Below are positions 22,697-34,430 of a stretch of 64,000 nt of DNA, piece after piece (the stretch's first letter is position 1; each line of letters begins with the position of its first letter). Where the stretch lies: positions 27,571,001-27,635,000 of the forward strand of contig NW_024465369.1 of assembly GCF_017591425.1 (NCBI RefSeq), in the 5' to 3' direction. This DNA comes from Ochotona curzoniae (taxonomy: Eukaryota > Chordata > Mammalia > Lagomorpha > Ochotonidae). A model generated the notes under the pieces. The model made no database searches. It was not told the DNA's origin and saw only the letters and a program-made list of their open reading frames with translations. The translations under genes were made by a program, and so were the position numbers.

Positions 22697-23945
22697 AGAG
22701 AGATGGAGCACAAAGCCCTGAACAGTAAATCAGAGGTGGCTGAAACTAATGTTGGGCGTAGTGTTTTCAGAAACATCCCTTCAAAAATTAAATAACACGT
22801 TTTATCTTTTTAAACAATCCCACTCTATCGATTTGCCTACTCTTCTTTTAAAAGAAAATTAGACTTACATCTAAGAATAGGTAAGTAGATGTGAATACAG
22901 GCTTTTACAAGAATTGTCTCTGGTTTAAGCAGAATACATTTTCTACTTTTTCTGGGTAGTATCAATTTAGAAAAAAACAAATGTTATTTCAAAATATTTA
23001 CGCTATTATATTGTTCTTTAAGGATAATTACTTTGAGTGTGGTCTAAGCCCTGATGCCATGTGTTGGTGCATATGGAAAATCAATTTGGTTAAATGCAAT
23101 TTGAATAAAAGATTAGGGAAATTCCAATAGTTTTCGTATTACGTTTGTGTATTGTCTTTGGCTGTAACCGAGGTTGCAATAAAAAGTTGTTGAGTCGAAT
23201 TACAAGGATAGAAGGTGACAGGTTCTGCAGCCTTCCGGCTGGGCTCCGGTTGTCACAGCGCCTTTGTTCTCTGTCCAGAATGTCATTTCCCCTCCCCCAG
23301 GCAGCTCACTTTGCAGCCACACCCACCTCTTAGCCTGGTGGACTGGTGCGGGCTCTCGGGGCTGCTATAACCATTCTGTGCCTCTGTGCACTCTCCTGGA
23401 ACACTATGGCTTCCCTGGGAACTCTGCATTTTTTTCTAATTTCACCTGTAACATTGGGTACTATAGATTTAGAAGGGGTCTAATTTTAACAAAGAAGAAT
23501 ACTTGAAATGTTTATCGAGGTAGTGGAGATAGGAGTGAGGATTAGAGGATGATTCCAACTGTGGAGAAAAAGGGGTTTGTCATCCTCTTGTTTCGGGATG
23601 AGGAGTTCAGGGTTTGAGGCTAGAGAAAGAAATGGTGGATATCAACTTGCAACAAACATTCTGCAGTCCCGGGTAAGACCAGCTAGGTCTCAGGTGGCAG
23701 TCCTTTGGCTGGGTTATGATGAAAGCCAGGATAAACAGGAGCCAAATGTGAAGATGCTTTATGGAGGGCCGAGCTTCATGTATGTTAGAAAACAAACTCT
23801 TCTCGTAACAGCTTTCTGGTTGTTTAGGTGATTCTCTCAAGGGCATTAGTCTGTGCTAGAGGTCATTGCCGCTTGCAGCAGGGTGGGGAGAGAGGAGGAG
23901 CTCTTTCTAGAGAGAATTCAGACCCTCTCGCCTGCTTAGCATCTT

Positions 23946-23958
23946 GTTGCTAGGCAAC
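23946..23958. promoter_or_regulatory. Perfect RFX X-box
   Basis: GTTGCTAGGCAAC, reverse GTTGCCTAGCAAC, has inverted GTTGC/GCAAC arms. It equals the known palindromic RFX-family X-box consensus. A half site (tagcaac) follows at 24124. The surrounding sequence is unique and GC-richer than the flanks. Occupancy is inference. Confidence 0.55.
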
Positions 23959-24555
23959 GGCTCCTCCAGTGAAAGCTCATCTCCCTCTTTAAAACTGGAG
24001 TGAGCTCTGGGTAAGAAGAATACAGTTCGTATAAATTGGACCCTGTGCAAACAATGTTTGCTCTAGTCCTCAAAACTGCCTCCCCCTCTAAGGCAAATCA
24101 TTCCTTCTTAACATACTGTCACTTAGCAACGAGATGCTGCAACTTGGCTCTTTTCTGCAAGGCAGCATACTCCCTTTTTAATCTTATTGATTTATTTTTA
24201 CCTTTCCATCCATATGCCTTTGCAAATTGATTTAATGAGATTCAGCAGGGCATTGTTTGTGATAGTATTTCCCTAGACTGCTGAATTAATTTCCATTTGA
24301 ACAATTACTTTGGGATGCCACATCTTTACCTTGTCTGCTGCACTTAGTAAAGATTATATAATTATAAAATATAATGGGTTTCCAATTTGAAGGACCAATA
24401 TTTAAAGAATCTATTTTCTAAACAGTGTGGGCAAGTTGTGCTATCTGTGTATATCTGAAAATCATGTATATGGTTTACTAGACTCTAAAATTTCAAAAAT
24501 CCATGTAAACTAATTAGGTCTCCCAGACATGAAGTATAACCTTAGATTGTTAAAG

Positions 24556-24842
24556 TTAATTTTTTATTGTTTGAAAGGAAAACTGACAAAGAAAGACATT
24601 TAGAAGGAACCAGAGCACAGAGGGCAGAGCGATCTGTCATCAGCTGGTTCAGGAGCCAGGAACTGCAGCAAGGTCTCCTATGTGATGGGCAGGGCTCCCA
24701 GCATTTAACCCATCATCTGATGTCTCTTACAATGAGAATTAATAAGGAACAGGATTGAAAGTGGAGATGGGATGGGAACCCTAGAGTGGAATGTGGTGTC
24801 CCAAAGCACAATTTAACCCACTGTGCCACAATACCTGCCCCA
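24556..24842 (-). repeat. Old CSINE-type SINE
   Basis: 'ttattgtttgaaagg', 'ggcagagcgatctgtcatc', 'aggagccaggaactgcagc', 'atttaacccactgtgccac' + 'aatacctgcccc' head. Internal rearrangement in the middle. Confidence 0.7.
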
Positions 24843-25795
24843 TGTAAGAAACTTTTGTGTGGCTATATTAAAATTTTAAATTGTTGATTAACTTATAGTG
24901 CCTAATTTGCAATTTGATTTTTTTTTCTCAATGTGTAAGAATGTCAGACATTGGAGAGCAGGTGACATGGTTAACACAATCAGATTTTTATTAATCTCCC
25001 TTTTTAAAATCTGAAAGACTTGAATGCATTATAATCAGAAAACTGTTGTTGAATACAGGAAGGAAAGCAACAAAAAGGGCTGATACTTAAGGTACAACCA
25101 TGCTATTCAAAAATGTATAAGAGCTAGATGTAGTCCCTTCATATACGAGAACATACCCTGTAATGGAAGAAAAGGTTTACAAGCTGTTAACCGCAGTACA
25201 GTGTTACTTGGAGAGCAAGAAATGTTTGCATGTGACTCTCTGAGTACTTGGGGAAGGATAAGCCGACTTTCTTAGGAATGTAGAGGTAAGAAGCTAGAGA
25301 AAAGGTGCATAATGGAAGGTGGATAATGTTGCCAAGATAATGTCTGCAGTGACAATTATGTCTTCGTCAAATCTCAAATAATATGTAGGATTATGGCAGG
25401 TCAACAAAAAAATCGGTCTTCTAGGGAATTGGGAAAGCAGAGCCTAAAAGAACTTGATGTGTTTATGAAATGTTATAGGTTTGATATGATTCAAATAAAA
25501 CGTAAAAGCCTGGATTTCCCAGGAGACATCATAAAAGTCAGCGGGAGTGCTATCCTGGAGAGCCTCGGGGGCCTGAGGAGGAATTTCCATTTCTCTTGTG
25601 TACTAAAAGGAGTCTTAGCAGATTTTAAATTGAATGTATTAAAAAAAATCTAGTTGAGTGTTTATGTGAGTAAGTAAACCTTTCTGAACATCAGTACTCA
25701 TAGGAAGTGAAAAATTCCTTTGAGTTTCTAGTATAAACTTGCATTTTATACCTGTTTGGGGATTACTTGGAAGTATGCAAACATAGTGTTCAAAT
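24843..25795. other. Intergenic, no supported gene
   Basis: An 86-codon open frame (25393-25653) has a mixed composition but no recognised homology or splice context; not called. Confidence 0.4.
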
Positions 25796-26137
25796 ACCTT
25801 AAAAACCATCAGCTAAAAACTCTCAGCTTGAGATGTCCCTTCCAATTCCTTCAAGATGGAGCACACATAGAAAACAACACTTTACTCTGTTAGCTCTACC
25901 TTCAGACCAAAGAAGGTCACCCCAAGAGGCCACTGAACTTATCTGGACAATAAGACGCTGGACTTTATGCTAGGTATATGCTTGCAATGAAGAAATCTCA
26001 ACTGAACTTGAACTGTGGTTATGCAGCAAGGTGGAGGAATCCACTATGGGGGGAGGGGTATGGGAAGGGTGGGGGGAATCCCCAGTGCCTATAAAACTGT
26101 ATTACATAATACAATGTTAATAACAATAAAAAAAAAC
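25796..26137 (+). mobile_element. Lagomorph L1 3' end, 5'-truncated
   Basis: 'gagatgtcccttccaattcc', 'caagatggagcac', 'gcagcaaggtggagg', the purine tract 'ggggggaggggtatggg', then 'gtgcctataaaactgtatta' and a poly(A) after AATAAA. Collinear with 56105-56280 on the other strand. Confidence 0.9.
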
Positions 26138-26880
26138 ATTTTGCATCAATCTGGAATGTCTTGAAGAGAGCAGAAGCCACTCGCACTGTAGACCTGCGTG
26201 CTCTGGGTCCCATATACTTGCTGTGAGAGTTGAAGTGCCTGTGTCTTGAGCCATACCCTTCCGTAGCACATTGATAGTTGCCATTGGTTGAGGAACTGAA
26301 GTACAGCCTGCGAGTCTCCACTTACAGAATCATATTCACTTATTTTGACAGGAAATAGAAACAGTGCTAAGGCTTTTGATGACAACGCATTAAGTTGGAA
26401 ACTGTTGAACCTCTTAAAGATTTTTGAGATTTCACAATATGCATTTCATAACAACTGGAAAGGGCTTATAAACAAAAATTTCTTGCACATGGACAAGATG
26501 TGTTTTAAAATGCAGAATGGATTAATGCGCAAATATGGTGATACCAACCCTTCAGGAGACAGCTGCCACTGAAAGAGATTTATGCAGCTCCGGAAGGAGG
26601 GGTCATGCTGCACCAGGCCTGGTGGGATGCACCAGGCCAGGCTGGAGGTGCAGGTGTGTGTTTATGCAGGCAGGGCTGGGAGGGGGGAGGGCAGAGATGG
26701 AGAGCACCGCCTTCTGCACAGCTTCTGTAGGAAAACACAAGTGAAAGCAGCACTTGCAGAGAGAAAATCTCTGTGAACTGTGGAGTGTAGAGGCTGCATC
26801 TTGTTGCCTGGGCCTGGTCCTGGATGACCAGGACAGAAACATAGTGGCCCAGAGTGTGGGGGCACCACACAACAATCACA
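26138..26880. other. Intergenic; GC-rich island at 26580-26880
   Basis: The right part is GC-rich, with a perfect 14-bp palindrome CACCAGGCCTGGTG at 26611-26624 followed by a partial direct copy. It overlaps several short open frames on both strands, none protein-like. Unassigned, possibly a repeat. Confidence 0.4.
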
Positions 26881-26883
26881 CTA

Positions 26884-27215
26884 GGGGTCTCTGTGTGATA
26901 AGCTAGTTGCTAAAATCCTTGCCTTGCATCCACTGAGACCCCATATGGGCGCTGGCTCCTGTTCTAGCTGTTCCATTTCCCATCCAGCTCCCTATTTGAA
27001 GCCTGGGAAAACAGTAGAGGATGGCCCAAAGCCTTGGGACCCTGCACCCATGTGAGAGACCCAGAAGGAGCTCTTGGCTCCTGGCTTCAGATCAGCTCAG
27101 TTCTGGCCTTTGGGGCCACTTGGATTGTGAACCAGCAGACAGAAGATCTTTCTCTCTGTGTCTCCTTTCTGTATGCCTGCCTTTTCAGTAAAAAAAAAAA
27201 AAAAAAAAGCTTAAA
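26884..27215 (+). repeat. CSINE-type SINE, full length
   Basis: 'taagctagttgctaaaatcc', 'gagaccccatatgggcgctg', 'tcccatccagctccc', 'cttgggaccctgcaccc', 'agacagaagatctttctctc' and a 19-base A tail. Confidence 0.93.
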
Positions 27216-27235
27216 AATAAAAGAATTGCTGTAGG

Positions 27236-28670
27236 AAGTAAAGTTCTTTAAAACATGGAGCCTAGTATTCAAATTTGGATGTCAGAATGGAATGTCCATA
27301 ATGAGAATATTTCATCTGTGAAGATAATTAGAGCAAAAGCGTCGTAGGAGCTGTTGATAGAGGAAAAGGCACAATCCTTCAGCAGAAGCATTCAGCTGAA
27401 TTGTTGAGAAGGTCAAGGAAATTAGAGTAGTTCATAGCACAGCATCTCCAATTATGATAAGCCTTTAAATTGAATTTGTTTTAGAATCCACATGTATATG
27501 CAAATGTTTTATTTGTAATGACAGAAATGGAAATGTCGTGTTAGGTCATCTCCTGCCGATGCAAAATAACTTCTGAAGTCTGCTTATTGTGGCAACGCTG
27601 TACTGGCTTATCATGGTTAGCTCAAAGTAGTAGTGTTGGGGAATGATCTTTTTATGTAGAAGGTAGTTATTTTGATTGAACTGTCTTATTAAAAAGACCA
27701 GTAGAGTGATTTCAGATAACCTAGTTACAGTGGGATGACTCAGTAGAGGTGTTAAAACCATCAGCAGCTTGGCTATGTCAGATAAACTGATGGAACAACA
27801 CTCAAAGTGCTCCATGAATCTTTGATCCTATTTAGGGCAAGATGTAAATTATGTAGCCCAACATGTTCAAAGCGTCCCTCTGCAGCAACACCAAGGATCA
27901 AATGAAATGTGATCTGAGTTGTTATTCTATTTTACTTCAAAGACCAATAAAAAGATGAAGAAGTAAAATGAAAAGTGTTTTATATTTAATAGCAAGAACT
28001 TCAATAAATATTAGCTATTGGAACTAATGATTCTCTTTTTTGTGCATTCTTGTTTAAGAGATCTCTAGATAGTTTTCTTGCTATCTTTGAAGATTTGATA
28101 CAGAGGAATTCCCAAAATGCATCCACAATGTAAAGGAGGACTTTTCACAAACTCTAAGAACTATGAAAAGGGATTTTTTTTCAACTGAAGAAAATGTTTC
28201 TAATCTTATATTAGTTTGATTTTCATCTACCTGAGAGGAGTAGCAAAACAGTATTTTTTTCCTCCTGAAAGTTTCTTCATTGCCCTTTCCCTCCAGACAC
28301 ACAGAATGCACAGTGGCTAGATTCAGAAGAAAACGGGGGGCAAACTAAATTGTCATTTTAGTCTTTCTTCCTCAGTCCCATGCCCCCTTCCATTCACACA
28401 CACCCTGGAAAGGCAGGTGAGGTGGAAGCAGAAGCAGAATGAAGGTGTGGATTCCTCGCAGCAGCACAGGCAGCTTGTATGTAGATGGAGAGATGGAACT
28501 GCACAATTCCAAGTGAAAACTGACCTGCACATGGTCCAGATCCATGGTATCAGGCTTTTCTGTGACTTGCAATGTTTCTAATTTGACTGGGAATAGAACC
28601 AGAGTGGATATTAAGAGAATCTCCCTCTTTAGGCAGAAGAATCTCAATAGATTTAAAGATGCTAGTATAC
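27236..28670. other. Intergenic, nothing recognised
   Basis: 1.4 kb AT-rich unique sequence. Short frames at 27546-27815 and 28372-28647 are not protein-like. Confidence 0.45.
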
Positions 28671-28990
28671 TAGGTTGGCACTATGGCACAAGGGAATAAG
28701 TCACTGTCTGCCCTGGGAGCATACCATCAGAGTACCATTTGCAATTCCGGGGCCATTTCAGGTTCAGCTTCCTGCCAATGACCCTGGGGAAGTAACAAGA
28801 GATGACTCGCATGATTGGGTCCCTGATACCCAAGTGGAAGACAAGTATAAGGAGCTCCTGGCTCCCAACATCAGCCTGGGCCAGCCCCAGTCTTCGTGAC
28901 CATTTGAAGAGTGAACTATCAGGTGGTAGTTCTCTCACCTTGCTTTCTCTCTGTGTGTCTGCAATTCTGTCTTCCAAATAAATGACTGAA
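28671..28990 (+). repeat. CSINE-type SINE, diverged
   Basis: 'ggttggcactatggcac' head, 'gtaccatttgcaattccg', 'aaggagctcctggctccc', 'gtgaactatcaggtgg', 'ctgtcttccaaataaatgac'. Confidence 0.8.
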
Positions 28991-29254
28991 TAGAGCTTTT
29001 TAAAAATACATTGATTTTTCCCCACATAACATTGTAAATCATAGAAGCAGGTTATATTCGGACAAGGGAGGGAAAAAAGTGAATTTCCTTATTTGTTGAC
29101 ACTAAGGGTTTACTATCAGTAAGTGTTGAGAGATAGGGTATGCATAATTTAGCCTGTTGGGTAACTGGAAAGAGAAGTGGGAAAGAAAGAGTTGAGGTTG
29201 GGGGAAACAACCCTGAAAATTAGATTTTAGGAAAATAATAGTTTTCTGGGTATG

Positions 29255-29612
29255 ATACCATAGACTTAAAAAAAAAAGATTTGTTTATTTTTATTGCAAA
29301 GTCAGATATACAGAGAGAAGGAGAGACAGAGAGAAAGATCTTCTGTTCGATGATTCACTCCCCAAGTGGCCACAATGGCCAGTGCTGTGCCAATCCGAAG
29401 CCAGGGGCCAGAAACTTCCTCCAGGTCTCCCATGCTGGTGCAGGGTCCCAAAGCTTTGGACCATCCTCAACTGCTTTCCCAGGCTACAAGCAGGGAGCTG
29501 GATGGGAAGTGGTGCTGCCGGGATTAGAACCAGCACCCATATGGGATCCTGGTGCATTCAAGGCAAGGACTTTAACCTCGAGGCCACTGCACCTGGCCCC
29601 AATACCATAGAC
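29255..29612 (-). repeat. CSINE-type SINE with 11-bp target duplication
   Basis: SINE 29266-29601, flanked by ataccatagac at 29255-29265 and 29602-29612. Full length with 'gatcttctgttcgatgattc', 'gggtcccaaagctttggacc', 'cacccatatgggatcctgg' and head 'gaggccactgcacctggccc'. Confidence 0.94.
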
Positions 29613-30509
29613 CTTTCCCCCTAAGACTTAGATACAGTAAGAAAAAATTAAAAGGGAAACTCGTGGACAAAAATAGAATTATGTGGAATTAAAAATGCAA
29701 TATTTAAATTAAAATTTATATGAGAGATTACTAAAGACAGATTTGACTGTAGAAAATAGAATCAGTAATGTTTACAATGCATTTCGAATGCAGACAAAAA
29801 AGGCACAGTAGAAAAGGGGAGGTGTGGAGGAAGAACATAGATAGGAAATGTTGAAAGCTGGAAACCCAATTTCAAAATTAATGCCTGGGGAAGAGACTGG
29901 AATAATAGCCTCAAAGCAATACTTAAGGATATAATCGGTGAAAAATTTCATGAGGTGATAATGCTGCTTGAAAGGGCTTTCTGCATTCTAGGTAGAACTT
30001 AACATGCAGAAACTTACAGGCTATGTAGCTTGGGCTCCAATACACTAGTCCTATATTTCAGTGAGGTACAAAACCCAGCTTATTTGGAGCATAATAAAGA
30101 TCATGATGACATCTGAAGGCTCCTCTACTATATATACTTAAGAAGATAAATAGTCAATACATACGAACATCCTGTAAAGTTTAGAGGTAAAATTGTAACC
30201 CAAGGATTTTCCATAAAATCATGGCTCTGTCATTAGACCATTCTCAGAAAATACACCATCCATATACCTTGAAAAGTTATAGAAAAATACAGTCAGGGAA
30301 TTTAAAACACTAATAAAAAGCAGAGCTTCAAAAATAATAGTATCAGGTAAAAAAAAATAGCTTTACTTTTTGTGGACTTGAAATTCAGTAATTCATTCAA
30401 TTTTTTACATTTATTAACATCTAGTTCAGAAGGTCTCTCTTAGCAACACAAGCCATCCTCGGTTAAAACTGAGTGCTGAAAATTTGTTTCTATGGAAAAA
30501 GACTTAGTT
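29613..30509. other. Intergenic, nothing recognised
   Basis: AT-rich unique sequence. Confidence 0.45.
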
Positions 30510-30610
30510 TTTGTATTAGTTTCTTTATTTGTAAAACAGGTATAATAATATTAATTATTTCACAGAATTAGAAGAACTATATAAATTGGTAGACATTGAT
30601 GTTAGCTACT
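30510..30610 (+). mobile_element. MIR SINE relic
   Basis: 'agtttctttatttgtaaaac' + 'aggtataataatatt' is the MIR 'cctcatctgtaaaatggggataataat' box with changes. Confidence 0.5.
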
Positions 30611-30699
30611 AGTTTCTGATTTAAAATAATATTTCATATTATGACATGTTTTATACATATAAGCAAAAGCATGAATAAAAATAATGAAGCCTACTCTGA

Positions 30700-31092
30700 G
30701 GGAAGCAGGGTCTTTGCCATGGTTTGTGTATGGCTTCTATGGTGAAGGCACTCCTGCCATTTAGAGACCATACCCATAAGCATCATTCTGAGGTTTTAAG
30801 AGAGCAGGTATTTAATCCAGTTGTACTTAGCAGGTGAGGCCTTTGGGAAATGGCAAGAATTAAAGTCACTAGGTGTGGCTTCCATGGTTGAATTCTGGTA
30901 ACTTGCCAGACACACACGTGCTTCTTGATTTTGCTCTGTGACGCCATGAATATTTTGGGAACCCTGCTAGTAAGAAGATCGTTACCACATGTGAATCTTC
31001 AGACTCGCAGATCTGGAGGCTAAATTAAACCTCTTTTCTATATAAGTAGCCTACTCAAGTATTTTATAGAAATACTGCAAAACATGCTAATA
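30700..31092 (+). mobile_element. MaLR-type LTR (MST/THE1-like)
   Basis: 'tttaatccagttgtacttag', 'aggcctttgggaaatgg', 'gtgtggcttccatggttg', then late 'aaattaaacctcttttctat' + 'ataagtagcctactcaag' match the ERVL-MaLR LTR layout in order, ending with the '..gcaaaacatgctaataaag' variant of its terminal box. Solo, non-coding. Confidence 0.65.
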
Positions 31093-32300
31093 AAGAAAGG
31101 TATAATGTTTAAATCCTTTCTCTCTTGATTTTTCATAGTGTGAACTTGAATAAGTCATTGCATCACTGTGATTCTTAATTAGTAACACTGGAAAACTAAT
31201 GTTTAATGTGCAGGTTGGATTACCACCTGGTTCTAGTTTCCCTGGACATTTCCAGTTGTTGCACTCAATTTTCATATCCCAAGAATCCTTCATCACTGGA
31301 GCTGGGGCTATTGTTCACTGTGTCACAAAATTGTATAGAACTCACATTTTCCTAAAATATACCCATAAAATATACATGCATAATAAATGTGGTTTGCCAT
31401 TTTCAGCCTTTAAAATATTAAATCTTCACAAACATGTATGTTTCTTACACCAGCAGCATCTCAGTTTAAACTACCACATTACAAACAATTAATAGTTTTC
31501 ACACAGGTTATATATTTAATACAAATAAATGTGAATAATAAAGGACACTGGGCAAGTTAGTTTTACTTTTATCTAGTACTAAGTCCTGGGTAGAAATCAA
31601 AAAAGGGCTCCCTTTCCCCATCCCCTCTTAAACATCCTATAGCCTCAAGCAAATTCACTGAAACTAAACTGATTTTTATGGCATATTATTTTTAGACTAA
31701 TTTGATGAGAACCAAAGGACTATGACAATCCAAATTCTTTCTTGGATTATTTGATAAATTTTGATAAAAGCTGAAGGGAGGCAGGCCATCTGGTCCAGGG
31801 TGGCAAGTTACATTTCAAATGCCAACCCTAATTGATTATTAGTGGCGGTAAGAAAGACTGTGCTAAGGAGAACTGTGCGATTTGAGGCAGTTCTCTGTGA
31901 AAAATCAACTGAAGATGCCAGCTGTGGGGAGAGAAGGCACATATGTGCATTCTGACCTCTCATTAACAGCAAGCATCTGAATGGTGACAGAGCTGCGATC
32001 CTCACTTGGGTAGATTGGAGCTGCAAACAGTATCTCATGAAAAATCCGGTCAGTCAAATGAGGAGCCTAAAGGAAAATCTGGCTGCTGGAAGTCTCCAAC
32101 AGCAGAGAGAATCTCACTCATTCGGTCCCAGTTTCCTTTCTCAGGGACGCGGCCCGCAGTGTGTTCCTTTAGGTTGTAACCAGCAGACAGCAGCAGGGTA
32201 CGGGATGTTGATATCAAAGATGACATATGAAAGTGGAAATCTCTGAAAATATCATTGGCATGCATAAAGTAGTCTCTAAATGCTCTTCACTAAATGAATC
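31093..32300. other. Intergenic, nothing recognised
   Basis: Unique AT-rich sequence. 32040-32210 is less AT-rich with a few CpGs ('gggacgcggcccgcag'). Confidence 0.4.
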
Positions 32301-32307
32301 GGTACAG

Positions 32308-32641
32308 TCATGCACTGCTTGATAACCTCCAGCCAGCCAGGCACTGCACATGTGATCTCTTAGGTTTATAATGGAGTTGAAAAATTCCTGTCCCCTAGTG
32401 ATATAGAAATCATCACAGTGACATGCATTAGTCACGTGTCTGTGGTGATGCTGGTCCACACAAACCTCTTGTGCTGTGAGCCACTTAAATGCACAGCACT
32501 TACCTTTCTGCGCAGTAACTACGTGGCAGGCTACATTTTCTAGGTTTGTGTAGGCATGCTTTATAATGTTTAACTGTGACAGAGGTATCTAAGGACACAT
32601 TTCTTAAAATGTATCCCTGTCATTAAGCAACACTCACTATG
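32308..32641. mobile_element. TcMar-Tigger-type MITE relic (MER2-like)
   Basis: The left end 'cagtcatgcactgcttgata' and the right end, whose reverse reads 'catagtgagtgttgcttaat' + 'gacagggatacat', are degenerate inverted terminal repeats. The inner 'ttctaggtttgtgtaggcat' box also matches the family. TA lies at the left junction. Confidence 0.65.
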
Positions 32642-32754
32642 CTTTAGTAGGAGTAGTTGATCTTTGAAATAGGAAATAATGGACTGTAGGAATTAGCAGA
32701 ATTTTTACCTGATCTAGCCTCATAGTTAAACAAAAAGGTAAACAGCTGAAGAGT

Positions 32755-32963
32755 GAAACAGTAGGAAGAACTTACACAACTTGCACAGGCATTAAAACAT
32801 GGTACCCTGCAAGTATGAATACTTTTTATGATTGAAAATTTTTGACAAAAGAATTTTTTAAATTTATTGTTAGTAACATTGTATTATGTGAAGCAGTTTT
32901 ATAGGTACTGGGATTCCCCCCACCCCTCCCACAATGCTCCAGTAGGAAGAAACAGTAGGAAGA
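32755..32963 (-). mobile_element. L1 3' end plus 85-bp extra segment between 15-bp target duplications
   Basis: gaaacagtaggaaga occurs at 32755-32769 and 32949-32963. The insert holds a minus-strand L1 3' end (32857-32948: 'gttagtaacattgtattatg', 'gggattccccccacccctcc') joined to 85 bp (32772-32856) that is nearly identical to 13271-13360. The extra segment lies on the 3' side of the L1, as a 3' transduction would. Confidence 0.7.
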
Positions 32964-33689
32964 GTGAAATCTAAGCTCTGATGGTTTATGCACATTGGAA
33001 TTTTGCCTGGAGTAAACACTCTAAATTTTACCAGATACTTGGTCTCCATAAGAGAAAAGTATCTGAATGACTGAAGCCCAGTAAACCACACTAGAGATTA
33101 TTTACTTCATTTTATTACATATAGGTCATATTTCCTCAAATTATTTTTGGACAAGTAGCCTTTTTTGTTGTCTTTAAAGAGCCACAGGGCATTACGTTAT
33201 TTCTGCCACTTAAATGTAAAAGAGAAATAATTTTCTTTGTTTCTTACCTTATTCCAACTCAATGCTTTTCCTTTAATCCCCCTTTTAAAGGATATGCATT
33301 GTCATCTTTTTTGAAATACTAATGATTATGATAACATTTTATGTAAGGAAAGTCTGTGACCAGTAAAAATGGCTTATTTATAATGTATAATGTAAGACTA
33401 CTTTCATTTTGTTGCAATTAGTCGTTATTATATGTAGAATTCAAATTGGTTTGGAGAGTGCTTTAAATTGCTTTGATTCCAGCTGCAGAGTAGTATCTCC
33501 ATCCCAGCACTAAGTATTTCTGAATGCTTACCAAATGAATGACATATATAGAGAGTTGGACATAAAATTTTTGTAAAGTAGCTATAATTTGGATGGTAGA
33601 GCGGAATGAATGGAGCTAAAATGGTACTGTTTAGATGAATAACTTGGACAAAGTGCGTTAGACTGCAGTGTGGTTCAGGTCGATTTCAC
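32964..33689. other. Intergenic, nothing recognised
   Basis: Unique AT-rich sequence. Confidence 0.4.
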
Positions 33690-34020
33690 AGATGAGATGA
33701 GTCTTAAAGGTGATAGAAAAGGCCCAAGGTAGGCAAGACATGGCAGATAAAGGGCATAAACAAAAGCTAGGAGACATGGAATCATGTGTTGTTTTAAAGG
33801 AACAGTGAGTAGCCTGGTGTGACTGAAGTACAGGCATACAGGAAAGAGTGGCAGAGGTTGGACCCATGGATGTATATATTATGTGCTAAAACTGTATCTT
33901 TAAGGTTTGGACAATTACAAAATATTTTAAACAAGCGATTCCTATAATCAGATCTATTTTATAATGTTAGCACTAGTGACAACACAGAGGATGATTTAAG
34001 AAGACAAATTGCAGGCTACA
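33690..34020 (+). mobile_element. Ancient interspersed repeat (L2/L3-like), uncertain
   Basis: 'agatgagatgagtcttaaag', 'gataaagggcataaacaaaa', 'aacagtgagtagcctggtgt', 'gtggcagaggttgg' follow the order of a conserved old mammalian repeat of the 'aaaggccctgaggc..agtgtggctggagc' type. Very decayed. Confidence 0.35.
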
Positions 34021-34189
34021 GGAAACTAAAGACTGATGATGTGAGGACTCAGCATCCTACAGGCTTCTTTTACTCTTCTTGTTGGCTCACCTGGGCATCA
34101 CTCCACTTCCTTTTTAACACGGTTTGTAAGACTTCTCAATATTCTGTCTGTGCCCATTCTTTCAACATGGATCAACTCCGCTCTTTCCA

Positions 34190-34430
34190 TCTGTAAAGAA
34201 GCTCGGGCACACCGTTCTTCCTTCCACTATACTTACGTTACCAACTCCTTCCTGCCTCAGGGTTTGAACACATATAAGATATCCTGATTGGATTGTTCAT
34301 TTTCTCCCCTAAAAACATGGCCAACCAATTTTTTAAGCTTCAGCTTTGATTTATTTCATTGAAGAATTCCTTCCCTATATGCTCTTCTCTCAAAACACAC
34401 ATGCTAGCATACAGAAATGGATATCACTCT
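34190..34430 (+). mobile_element. L2 LINE fragment
   Basis: 'cttcctgcctcagggtttg', 'aacacatataagatatcctg', 'tttgatttatttcattgaag' + 'aattccttccctata' match the L2 '..gcctcagggcctttgcac...aagccttccctga' region. Confidence 0.55.

Larger units (their letters stand above)
21816..24555. other. Repeat-poor intergenic block, candidate regulatory DNA
   Basis: 2.7 kb without any recognised SINE, L1 or LTR, in a region where they otherwise occur every 1-2 kb. It keeps scattered CpGs (for example 22340-22640 and 23215-23375), a GT/CACC-box 'ccacacccacctc', a 'cacgtcatc' CRE-like site near 22597, and an RFX X-box at 23946. No coding exon was recognised on either strand. Confidence 0.4.

Noticed and set aside
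22424..22795. 123-codon frame in the repeat-poor block
   Set aside because: No recognised domain; I looked for SLC38A11 exons here on the minus strand and for any exon with flanking splice sites and found none.
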